A stretch of DNA of 64,000 bases, taken from Stercorarius parasiticus. Lineage: Eukaryota > Chordata > Aves > Charadriiformes > Stercorariidae. Below the pieces are notes generated by a model. The model worked only from the letters and a program-made list of their open reading frames with translations. It was not told where the DNA came from and did not search any database. Shown in pieces: positions 14,851 to 25,491 of this stretch; position 1 is the stretch's first letter; every line of letters begins with the position of its first letter. The translations under genes and the position numbers were made by a program. The stretch covers positions 207,048 to 271,047 of the forward strand of contig VWZL01000320.1 in the NCBI GenBank assembly GCA_013396915.1, in the 5' to 3' direction.

Positions 14851-14935
14851 AAAAATTATATATAACTATATTCACTTAGGTTTGTACCAGAATTTCTCAA
14901 TTTCTTATAATTAATATATACACATACATATATCT
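14851..14935. repeat. AT-rich simple sequence
   Basis: The region contains ATTATATATAACTATA and TTAATATATACACATACA-type runs of low-complexity TA and CA dinucleotides. Confidence 0.7.
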
Positions 14936-17197
14936 TTGTAACATTAAATTGATTTACCATGCTTTGGATTATTGTGGTAGCTTTGGGAACAAGGAACTTC
15001 ATAGAGCTCTGCAGACTCCTGTCAGCAAGGAACACAACCGGGGTATGTCTGGCTTCACTAGAAATATGGCAGCCACAGTTTCATATTTGTAACAATCTAT
15101 AGCAACTGTTTCTCTCGAGAATTAAGAGCGATAAGTTCTGCACACAAGGCCCTTAGACCTTGATTAGACAAAGAAGGGAATGGATTTTTGGTTTTCCTAC
15201 GGAAGTCACGTATTTAATTGGTATTGCTTAGTCAGCAAAGAGAAAATTACAGGGTGATTTACTTATGTTCAAACATTAAAAAATGTGCAGGAAAAAAGAA
15301 AAAAAGGAAGGATCTCCTTTCTCTGTTAATACTGACATAGTGACTGAGATTAGGTTACAGGAAAGCCTTGCAATGTAAAACACTAGAAATTTCTTGAAGA
15401 GGTTACAAATTCTTTGTTATGGAAGCTTCTATGAAAGTCAACATGAGCATCCATAACAGATGACAAAGTTGAAGTTGATCCTGTCAGCAGGCAAAGGCAT
15501 AGATTAGCATGGAGATCCTTTCCAGCACAGCTTTCTGTCATTATTACACCATCTTCTCCACCAAATCCAGTGTTGTTCATTTATTGACCTGTTCCAGCCT
15601 GCCTAATGCAGATGCGAGCTGTCTATGCCCTTCTACTGAAGCCTGACTCTTAGCTACTGGAAAAAGAAGACTTTCACAGGAAAATCAAGTGCTCTTTGAG
15701 GCTGCTGGGTCTGCAGTGGCAATCTGTTTAACCCCAAAGTAGCTTCCACACAATGGACTGCCAAATTGCCTTGATGTTTTCAGTTTGAAGGATAGCTTCC
15801 TTGAAAATATATTAATCTACAGTGCATGCTTCAAAAATTAATAGCCCTAAAACTCTCCAGCTTTGAGATAGTCCTGCAATTTTGTCAAATTCTAGAAGAA
15901 GTTGATCTTTCTGTCCATTGTCTAGCTGGATAGTAGCTCTTCTCCATTCAGAGAAGCATGCTGTATGTTGGGCTTATAAGACAGGAGGAGCCCTGAGCCT
16001 GCAGCTATGGTGTGGGCTTTCCAGTTCAAAACAATTATACTCTGAATTGTGCTATGTGATACATTCCCTGGCACAAGTACAGCTTCACAATGTCTCTTGT
16101 TTTATGACTTCATACACTGGACATCACCTCAAGTACTGGCTCAGCAACAGAAGAGGCTGTAGGGAGACTGAACATGTGCAGGTTGTGCATCTTGGCCTGC
16201 CAAGAGTTACAGATGTGATTGATCTTACTTTCACATTTCCATTTTAGTCATCATTTCTAGCCCAATCTGTTATTGTGAGCTGAAAGCAACACTCGCATAA
16301 AGTCAAATGTTTAAAACTTGGGAAGAAAAAGACTGCAATTCCATTATTTTCTGTAGCACTCCTCATCCGATATATTTTATTGGTTTGCAGTTGATTCTCC
16401 TCTGTCTATTCCTGTGGTATTTTTTAATATAACATTTCTTTTATTTACAGCATTTTGTACAACTTGCCTATTATTTTTAGGCTAGACATTTCCCTAAAGC
16501 TGGGGGAAGATGCAAAGGCTTCAAGGTCTGGAACACATAAGAAGATGATCACTAACAGTTGTAGCTTTCAGGGATCCCAAAAGACAGTAGAAACAATTTT
16601 GAAATAAATATTTTGGCATCCAGATCACATTGAAAAATAAGGATTTAACCTAAAATGTCTTTAATAACACAAGAAATCACTTTTGAAACTAGCTATAGAG
16701 TAGTGCATGAGCCTGTGGTGAAGACAAGGTTGTGGAAATTACCAGTATTGTTCTCTATGTTGGCTTGAATCAGAGGCTTCCTGTAAAATATTATGTGCCT
16801 TGATTTCCCTGCTGATAAAACTAGAAATAACTTTAACTATTGCCAAACTTTCCTCTGGCTTGCTTAGAGAACTTGCTTAAAAAGCTGTGAATCCTTCAGT
16901 AAGGAAAACTGCAGTGGAGCTGTGATCATGAGCATGGCCTTGACATACTACAAAAACACTATTTTGACTTGCATAAAAAACTGAGTGAATGCTTTCCACA
17001 TCACAGATCCTTCTCAAAAATAATATGTCCAAAGTAGCTAAGTCCTCACTATGTTAAGTTTTGAATGTGCATAGATTAATTCAGAAGACCAAATGGAAAG
17101 ATTCATTTAATAGCTGGGCTATCTTCCTAGAGTTACCAGAAGCTCCAAGCCATTTAGCATTCCTGAATTCAACTTTTATTCTTTATTTGTATGTCTG

Positions 17198-17211
17198 TCA
17201 CCAGATGGCAG
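17198..17211 (+). promoter_or_regulatory. CTCF-like motif
   Basis: TCACCAGATGGCAG matches the CTCF core CCASYAGRKGGCRS at 13 of 14 positions (first base T instead of C). It has the same orientation as the match 0.7 kb further on. Confidence 0.3.
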
Positions 17212-17916
17212 AGTCAGTATTGTAGCTGTTAGTAAAAATCCACAAGAAAAGTTGCTTACAATCATGGAATACGAAATAGATCTGTTTGTCCATGCAAGGG
17301 ACAGTAAATTTGACCATGTGGAAGTAACAAGGTTGAAGAGGGGTATGAGCAGTGATTAAGCAGTTTATTTGTTATATTTTGTTGCTGTCCAGTACAATAT
17401 CATTGTGTCCTGGGCAGATCCTTGTATTTTTATTCCATTGATTATGTCAAGCTGTTAAATTCAGGATGCAGCAAAAATCTCTAGAAAATAATCTATCTTC
17501 AGGTCCAATGTTCAGTATAACAGAATTTTTGCCTTTAGGTATCAGTTCTTTTTATCCGTATCAGAGTAAGTCACTATGTCTGTCTTGAAGACCGAGAGTG
17601 GGATCTGCCATGCTGGCACTTGAATATTTGAAAGAGTCAGCATAAAATGCTTCCCAGACTTCTCTTTAAATCAGTACAGGTCTAAAATCCTGCAATACAA
17701 TTATGCAATATATCTGTTTTGTAAAGAAATCATACCTTCCTACTCAAGTAGAAAGAGCCCTTTTTGGCCTCCATTCCTAGCACTATTCTATAATTTTCTC
17801 AGTCGTTGTGTCTTTGCTGGTGCGTGTAAGATCTCCAAAAAGTTTTTAGGGCAGATGCAGATACCTGTAGCACCTGAATCCCGACACGGAAAGAACAGTG
17901 CAAAGATCTATTTTCG

Positions 17917-17930
17917 CCACTAGATGGTAG
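17917..17930 (+). promoter_or_regulatory. CTCF-like motif
   Basis: CCACTAGATGGTAG differs from the CTCF core CCASYAGRKGGCRS at one position (T for C at position 12). It lies in a small CpG-containing patch (17,880-17,990). A single motif match is weak evidence for binding. Confidence 0.3.
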
Positions 17931-19526
17931 CAAGACCGCACACCTACAGAAAAGCAGCCCGAATCTCCACCGTTCGTTTATGCCAAAAATAACCAGAACT
18001 AATGGGGTGGCAGGTGATCGTCAGTGTGCAATTTAGCCTTCAGATCAGTTTTGCTAGCTTTAGTATTTCACCTCTGCATAAAAAGAGTTTCTGTGTTCTG
18101 AATCTGTGTCTCTAAAATTCAGACTTTTAATTCAGATATTTTTATCTGTTGGTTCTTGTATATTTTTTTGTTTTAGGAAAAAAAAAGAAAGAAAGAAGGG
18201 AAAGAGGGAGAGACACCAACCACTGGACATTATATGGATCTCTGTAAGGATCATAATGAACACAAACATTAGGATCTTAGAAATGTCCACTGTTGTCTTT
18301 CTCATTGGCTGCCTCCTTCAAATTTGTAGTGTTCAGAAATATAGTGATTTAAAAAAAATAATCAAAAGACAGTATTAATTATGAAGTTTTAAATTCCTGT
18401 GTCATCTTTCAGAGACATAGGTTTTCACTGGTAAACATTATTTTCCATAAACTTTATTAATCCCCTCAGATAATTTGTTAGGATGTTTCACCTATATGTC
18501 TGTTGAAAAAGACTATTCCTTATTTACAGGACATGGTACTGGTTGCTCAAGGTAAAGGGAAATGTACTGTATCTTAGGCAACTTAAAGATTCGCTGTAGT
18601 CTGGTTCTATGGTACATCTCAGAACTTACACTTCAGGGCTGGTTCAGATATCTGAAACTCCTACAGTGCATTCTGGGAAACCATGAACTATCCTTAGATA
18701 GAAGGACCTGAGGAAGAACCAGGGGTATCACACGCTCTGAAGAAGTATCCAAAGTGTATCAAGAAGTGGCTTTCTTAATTTTTAGGACCATTTATAAAGT
18801 GCTTCAACATCTGTCAGATTTTAGGAATTGGCTTGTGGAGACAGGCAGGATGTTCTAAGCAGAAGGAAAGGCTGAGGAAAAAATGTGTGCAAATACTTTG
18901 GCTTGAAAGGCCAGAACAGAATGTTGTGCCAGGATATCTGGAGTAAAGTCCTTGGCTGTTCCTTAAGTCAGTGATACCATATCTGAACTCCCAGAAAGCA
19001 CGGCTTCAGTATACCAAAATTATGAGCTTTTTATAAAAACAAAGTTATGAACTTCTGCCCCTCCCAATCTTCTGTCATTAGAATTGTATTTTTAAAATCT
19101 ATTTACAGTATAAAGTATTTAAGAAGTTTGTATATATTTGTATATTATAATAATAAGCACAATTCTGGGTCAAATGAGGGATTTATCAGTAACCTTAGAA
19201 CTCTCTGACTTTTTTTCTATATATCTGAATAGAACATATCAGGAATCCTTTTGTAATATGTGTGAAAACCGTTATTTGGCAAACCCGAAACTGAATAGGT
19301 TGTGAAAAAAAGAATTCAAACGGCAAAGTACTTTAAGACTGCAAAGTAATAGATCTGTCTTGTCCCCCTAAACCTTAATTATTCTATTTAAAACTTTGCT
19401 TGTTAATCTTTTATGCTGTCCTGAAGTTCAGAAGGAAAACAAAGCACTTTAGCAGGATGAAAGCAGTACGTTCCAAGTAAAATTTACTGCATCATGAAAA
19501 TTCAGGGATGGATTTTATACCATCTA

Positions 19527-19776
19527 TGCTGGTTTTGACTGTGATAGAGTTAATTTTCTTCGTAGTAGCTAGTAGGAGACCATGTTTTGGATTTGTTCTG
19601 AAAACAGTGTTGATAATACAGGGATGTTTTAGTTATTGCTGAGCAGTGCTTACACAAGTCAAGGCCTTTTCTGTTTCTCACACCACCCCACCAGCAAGTA
19701 ACGTGGGGGTGCACAAGAAGTTAGGGGACACAGCTGGGACAGCTGACCCCCAACTGACCAAAGGGATATTCCATGC
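19527..19776 (+). mobile_element. Endogenous retrovirus LTR fragment (bird ERV type)
   Basis: The sequence starting TGCTGGTTTTGACTG and continuing through TAGAGTTAATTTTCTT, GTTTTGGATTTGT and CAGCTGACCCCCAACTGACC matches, from memory, the 5' part of an LTR that is very common in bird genomes (an ERVL-like family). It begins with the TG expected of an LTR end. It stops abruptly near 19,776, where CR1 sequence begins, so the 3' part of the LTR is missing. No retroviral internal sequence (primer-binding site, gag, pol, env) is seen beside it. It is a dead fragment. The exact family assignment is uncertain. Confidence 0.75.
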
Positions 19777-21265
19777 ACTTTCCACAAAGCACAAGAGCTC
19801 TCGATCCCCAGGTGTAAGAAATCAGGAAAGGAAGGCAACAGACCAGCAAGGTTAAGTCGAGACCTGCTGGTCAAACTAAAGGGCAACAAGGAAACACACA
19901 GGCAGTGGAAGCAGGGACGGGTATCCTGGAAAGAGCAGAGGGATGCTGCCTGGTTGTGTAGGGATGGGGTCAGGAAGGCCAAGGTGCAGCTGGAGCTGAA
20001 CTTGGAAAGGGATGCAAAGAATAATAAGAAGGGCTTCTACAGGTATGTCAGCCACAAAAGGAAGGTCAAAGAAAGCGTACTCCCGTGATGAGCAAGATTG
20101 GCAAACTGGTAACTATGGACAAGGAGAAAGCTGAGGTACTCAACGACTTCTTTGCCTCAGTCTTCACTGGCAACCTCTCTCCCCACAACTCTCAAGTGGA
20201 TGGACTGCAAGGCAGGGAGTAGGGGCCCAAAGTCCATCCCACTGTAAGAGATCATGTTTGTGACCCCATGAGGAACCTGAACATAGAGAAATCTATGAGA
20301 CCTGACGAGATGCATCTCAGAGTCCTGAGGGAATTGGCTCATGTAGTTGTGAAGCCACTCTCCATGATATTTGAAAAGTTATGGCAGTCAGGTGAAGATC
20401 CTGATGAGTGGAAAAAGGGAAACATTGTACCCATTTTTAAGAAGGGTAGAAAGAAGGACCCTGGGAACTATGAACCTGTCAGCCTCACCTCTGTGCCTGG
20501 GAAGATCATGGAACAGATCCTCCTAGAAGCTATGCTATGGCACATGGANNNNNNNNNNNNNNNNNNNNNNNNNNNNNNNNNNNNNNNNNNNNNAGGCTCA
20601 AAAAGTGGGCCCATGTGAACTTCCTGAGGTTCAACAAGGCCAAGTGCAATGTCCTGTACCAGGGTTGGGGCAACTCCCAGTACTGGTGGATGAAAAGGAA
20701 GACATGAGCCAACAATGTGCGCCCACAGCCCAGAAGGCCAGTTGTATCCTGGTCTGCATCAAAAGAAGCATGACCAGCAGATCGAGGTGATTCTGCCCCT
20801 CTACTCTGCTTTGGTGAGACCCCACCTGGAGCACTCTGTCCAGCTCTGGGGTCCTCAGCACAGGAAAGGTATGGATCTGTTGTCCAGAACAGATCCCGAA
20901 GGGGACCACAAAAATGATCAGAGGGATGGAACACCTCTCCTATGAGGAAAGGCTGAAAGAATTGGGGTTGTTCAGCCTGGAGAAGAGAAGGCTCTGGGGA
21001 GACCTTATTGTGGCTTTTCAGTACTTAAAGGGGGCTTATAAGAAAGATGGGGATGAACTTTTTAGCAGGGCCTGTTGTGACAAGACAAGGCGTAATGGTT
21101 TTAAATGAAAAGAGGGTAGATTTAGAGACTAGATATAAAGAAGAAAAGTTTTACAGTGAGGGTGGTGAAACACTGGCACAGGTTGCTCTGAGAGATGGTA
21201 GATGCCCCATCCCTGGAAACATTCAAGGTCAGTTTGGACTGGGCTGTGAGCAGCCTTCCTCTTGA
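19777..21265 (+). mobile_element. CR1 LINE, 5'-truncated, ORF2 remnant interrupted by an assembly gap
   Basis: Sense-strand CR1 ORF2 is recognisable in broken frames. The region before the polymerase (AQELSIPRCKKSGKEG, then RDLLVKLK) starts just after 19,785. Polymerase N-terminal motifs such as [13 protein letters not shown] and [16 protein letters not shown] lie at about 20,268-20,540. After the Ns come the C-terminal motifs ([35 protein letters not shown]). Frameshifts, for example near 20,085, and other lesions show that it is inactive. The endonuclease region is absent. The 3' end stops around 21,262 within the last ORF2 codons, without the usual 3' UTR octamer tail. Roughly 170 codons including the YADD catalytic box are missing at the gap. 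Confidence 0.92.
20549..20593. other. Assembly gap (45 Ns)
   Basis: A run of 45 Ns lies inside the CR1 polymerase region. The flanking reading frames correspond to positions about 170 codons apart in a normal CR1 polymerase. Either the gap length is nominal and about 0.5 kb is missing from the assembly, or the element carries an internal deletion there. Confidence 0.99.
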
Positions 21266-23870
21266 TTTATCCCTTTTGAGCAAGATATTAAACACTTTTC
21301 TTTACTATAACTGTGGCCAGTAAAAACGAGATCTTGTATTTGCATAGTTTAATAACGCAGATATACAGGGACCTAAATAAAAGCAATATTAACTTCCAGT
21401 TTTTATAGACTTATACCATCCACAGGACAAATTTTGAGAGGTAGTGATGTGGGAACTTCACAGCAACATTTGGAGGGGCACATATGGTGAAGGGCAAGTC
21501 GTCTGGCTCTCTTGAGCAAACGTCTCAGGTCTGATAAAAAGCCAGAGTCCCCAGGACTAGTAACATGCTTGCCAAGCCTTCTATTTAGAGAATGAAAACA
21601 GCTTCAGACCAGAAATGAACATGTGGAACCCAAATGTGTTTACAAGTTAGCTGGGGCCTACAAGAGCCTCTGGCTATTTATTCATGTGTCCATCAGTACC
21701 TTGCCCTTCTGCACACGGGACATCAGGGTGCTACACTTCTCTTGAGTTTCTGAGTGCTTAGATTTTTCTTGGGTTTTGTGTTTTTACAGGGAGAAAATGA
21801 TAATATTATATATTAAAAAAAAAGCTCTCAACACCGTCTCACTATGGTTGATGTATGTGCTATGAGTGTTGGTAACACTTCATTTCTATTTTCTATCATT
21901 GTTAGTGCTTTTTCTGTCACATTAGAGGTACATAAGCAAGAGTATTCCTTTCACACAGACCCACTTTCATCTAAACGCTAGCCATCATCACACCACGAAT
22001 CAGAGACAGGAATAGTAGCGTCTGCTGATGACAGTTAGAAGGAAATCAAAGATATTGATGTGGATAAGCTATTCTGCCTTTGTGACTGAAAACACTTCCC
22101 GCATGGCAAAGTAACATGCTGTAAAGATATGTCTTTTTGAGGAAATTTGTCTTTTTTATAATGTTACACCATCATGTAGTGATAGGTTTCTATTCACTGA
22201 CTGACAATACTCAGTTTTGTACAGACAACCCGTGCCTGGGAGAGCTCTGTGCAGGAGAGGTATCAGTAGGACATAGGCAAAAGTTGGGTTCACTGATATG
22301 ATTGTGACTGGACGATTAAGGTAAGATTCCTCACGCATTCAGTGCACTGATTTGAAAATGATGGCATCAGCTGCTACAGCCTGTACCTTCTGTGCCTTAG
22401 TGAGTGGCTTTAAACATCTTTTCTATAAATGGCTAGCTGAAGCATGACTTGAAGGAGCTGGGAACGGGCCTTGTGATGGCTTTTGGATAATGAGATTAGA
22501 GACTGGTAAAAACAGCCCTTAAAAAATACACAGTTCTGGTGCTTCTAAAATAATTAAGATTAGACGAGGTTCATACATTAGTTTTGACATTCAAACCAGG
22601 GAGGCTTCATTCTGATTCCTCGCACTATGAATTTAGACCAGGCTTCAGCAGAATTAGTCTCACATTAGACTTGTGTGATCCCTTTTCTACATTCAACAAT
22701 TCCTTCTCTTGTTTCCTCAAACTCCTCACAAAGTGTCTTTGTTATTTAGACACATCTCACATTAAAGCATATCAAAGATCAGGTGGAAGAGGCAAGGCAA
22801 ATAACTTGCTTTCCTCATACAGCTTTATTCCTCTGGGAGACTTCACTATGGGAGTCCTTTATGTTGATAGTTGAAGAAAGAATGTATCTTTAAACTTCAT
22901 GTCCCAATTATGTAATTATCAAAGGTTAATATAATTAGGGAATTACAACACAAAAGAACTGGCAGAATCTGTGGCCTTTTCCTTTCACAAAACTGCGACT
23001 TTAAGATCTTTTAGGATGAAGTTAAGCACATAGGTAGCAGAAGGGAGAGTTAACATTTGGATTATTATGTGGCATTAATCTCCATTTCAAATAAGTAATG
23101 ACATCAAGGAGAAAGAAAAATAAAATTTTGGTCAACTACATCTGAGGTCTCATCACACTAATATATCCTTTTAATTTCTTTTTGCTTTAGTTTTTACTGG
23201 CTTTTTTTTCTTCTTTCAGCAACTGTTGTGGCACTTTTTCAACTCTGAACTCACAAGTAGGACAATTTATTTTGTTAATGCCTTTGCTTTAGCATCTAGT
23301 TGAACACCATTTTCAGTGTTCCCAAGTCTTGCTAACTACGGCAGTATTATAGTAATGATTTACTTTTTTCCTTCTCAGTATTTATTTGAGACAAAAATTC
23401 TCAACAAAATCTCAGATCCTCTACATTTCTTTTAGAAAAGTATCATACATAATGAATACTAAAAAGCCAGGTACTCCTACTGAAGTAGTCCCTAACTGCT
23501 ATTTAATCATGTTAGTAAGCTGTGAACATTTCTGGCCAGCCTTATTGCGCTACCAGCAAACAATGTCTTAGATGTTCCTTTGTTTTAGATCAGTCAGTCC
23601 CTCTTCTTCATGATGAAATGGAAATAGCCATCATACAATACAGATGTACTTGCAATGGACTTCCACAAAGTTTGTCCTACAGCACACAATAATCCTTATC
23701 TGAGAAGAGATAAAGGATCTAGAATGTACAGTTCATGATACTTAAAAATTGAAAAATAATTGGGAAAGTGCTTTAACTGGAACACTTAAATAAAGCTACT
23801 TTCCAAAGGTGACAGGTCTGTTCTGAGTGACTGAGTTTCCTGACAGTGTGTTCTCCTGAAGATGGTACAA

Positions 23871-23901
23871 AGGATATTTAAACCCACAGGATATTTAAAC
23901 C
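23871..23901. repeat. Two-copy 17-bp tandem repeat
   Basis: AGGATATTTAAACC is found at 23,871-23,884 and again at 23,888-23,901, separated by CAC. Confidence 0.9.
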
Positions 23902-24420
23902 TCATGCAACCTGAGCACTGCGGGAGGGAGGAGAAGTTTCAGAACACTGAAGAGGAAGACCCTTCCCTGACAAACATTACTTTTTAATAAGTTGGCAAAT
24001 TCTGATGCTTTACAGGTTATCAGGGAGGGGAGGGGTGTAACACAACAGTCTCTAACTGTCAAAAAAAACCCCCAACTTCTAGGGAGTGGCCAGAGAAAAA
24101 TCAATCTGAAGTCCCTGTCTACTACTGCAGTATCTCAGCCACTCACGGAATTTTCCAGTTATGTAACTTGAGAGCACCCTGCTAACTGTAGAAGGGACTG
24201 AGACGTACATAAATGTGACCATGAAAGCAGAAGAAATCATGTCAGGAAAGGAAAGTAAACCCAGGCTTTTTGTTTCTGCACTTCCTGTCCTCAGTAACTA
24301 CACCATTTGTCCCTACTTGAGGAATGAAACATAAAACAAGGGAGGGTGACTTACGAAGAAATGGAAAACTTTTCTCTTTAACTCAAAGGTTTCCAACATG
24401 ATGATGGAGGAATACACTGA

Positions 24421-24695
24421 TCAAACAGGTTTGATAGATACATAAACTTCTGTAAGTTGGTAAGGCTGAAAATACTTTAGTAGCATAGCTGCAGCTGTCT
24501 CTGCGGCATGGGAGATTGCCTCATCTCTCAAAACCCGAGTCAAGCTTCCATAAGAAGCAGAAGACCATATTAGGTGGTTACAACGATGAAAATATTCATA
24601 GCAGATGATGAGACAATCAACCACAGCAATACTAATGTGTTTTATGATGGAAGGACACCACCCTTGGTACCCTTGAAGTCTATATTAATATTTTT
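24421..24695 (-). other. Open frame, possible pseudogene fragment (unproven)
   Basis: About 90 codons are open on the minus strand, ending at a TGA at the low-coordinate end. The C-terminal part contains a helix-like, alanine-rich stretch (RDEAISHAAETAAAMLLK) with several CpGs, unlike the surrounding low-complexity translations. No clear start codon or acceptor was found, and I cannot name a family. It lies about 0.6 kb downstream of the splice-bounded segment at 25,310-25,491 on the same strand, which is the only reason to list it. Confidence 0.12.
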
Positions 24696-25309
24696 CAACA
24701 TCTGTTACCCATCTTCTTGATGGCAGGATATAAATGGACTGGTTTTAGCTTCTTTTTGTACTGGCTAGACCTACATCTCAAGGGCTACCGTGAGCTGTGC
24801 TTTTGCACTGCTTTCACCATAATTATTCCTGTAATTAAAAACATCTGAGAAAGCTACAGACTAAAGGGATCTCAGAAACACAGGCAATTAAGATAGTGAT
24901 TATGTAAGATGAGTCATAGTGATGGCTGTGGAATCTTGGCAAACAAATCTGCACCTTAAAAGTTCAGCCTCTCTTCTCCTTTTTTCCTAGTAATTTTACA
25001 ATGGACCCCTAATGAGTTAATAATCAATGAAAGACCTTCCTATGTTCTGTTCTTGACATTCACAGGAATACATCCCAGAACATTAGAGTAACTTTCCCAT
25101 GTCAGCCTTCAAGTAATTTTAGAGGGTGTTGACAGTGCTCAGACTTCAAGGTATGTTAGGAACCAGCAGGATGCATGGGACTAGATTTGGCACCTGAAGA
25201 TGCAGATAGATACTCATTAGAATATTTGTAAGTAACTGTGTGCTCAACTCCCGCAGCTTCTCATGAATTAATTATCTGATTATCAAAGAAAATCTCAGTA
25301 GTTGCTCAC

Positions 25310-25491
25310 CCTTAAGGCCTTCCCAAGGCTGCGATTCCAGACATAAGTCTTGATGACAGAAGGTCTACGGTTGTCACGTATTGTGGAAAAAAGAGGGTTT
25401 GGACTTGAGAAATGTAATATTCTGCTGCCAATTATATACCCAGTCTGAGTTGCTGACAGTTTCCTTTTCCTTTCACGCTTAGACAACATCT
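25310..25491 (-). other. Candidate minus-strand exon with both splice signals
   Basis: On the minus strand a pyrimidine-rich stretch ending in gaccag precedes AG-ATG and then 60 open codons, ending at CTTAAGG/GTGAGC, a good donor. The peptide starts MLSKRERKRKLSATQTGYII and is strongly basic. The segment holds four CGT or CGC codons in a CpG-poor neighbourhood, which mildly favours past coding constraint. I do not recognise it. It could be an exon of the same minus-strand gene as 52.4 kb, an old pseudogene, or chance. Confidence 0.18.

Larger units (their letters stand above)
13029..19526. other. Unique non-coding DNA with a CpG cluster
   Basis: No gene or transposon is recognised. The composition changes at about 14,160-14,520, where CpGs are dense for this neighbourhood. 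Two CTCF-like matches lie near 17.2 and 17.9 kb. Confidence 0.55.

Noticed and set aside
15383..15580. 65-codon minus-strand ATG frame
   Set aside because: It has no splice signals, no similarity that I recognise and no codon pattern beyond chance.
20530..20934. Open frames antisense to the CR1
   Set aside because: These are shadows of the sense CR1 ORF2, and one only appears long because it reads through the Ns.
19527..21265. A complete endogenous retrovirus or active LINE
   Set aside because: Only part of one LTR is present, with no internal retroviral genes. The CR1 is truncated at both ends and frameshifted.
23376..23470. Plus-strand acceptor-like ttttttccttctcag followed by a CCAG/GTACTC donor-like end
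   Set aside because: The enclosed frames are broken or low complexity, as expected for random splice-like signals in AT-rich DNA.
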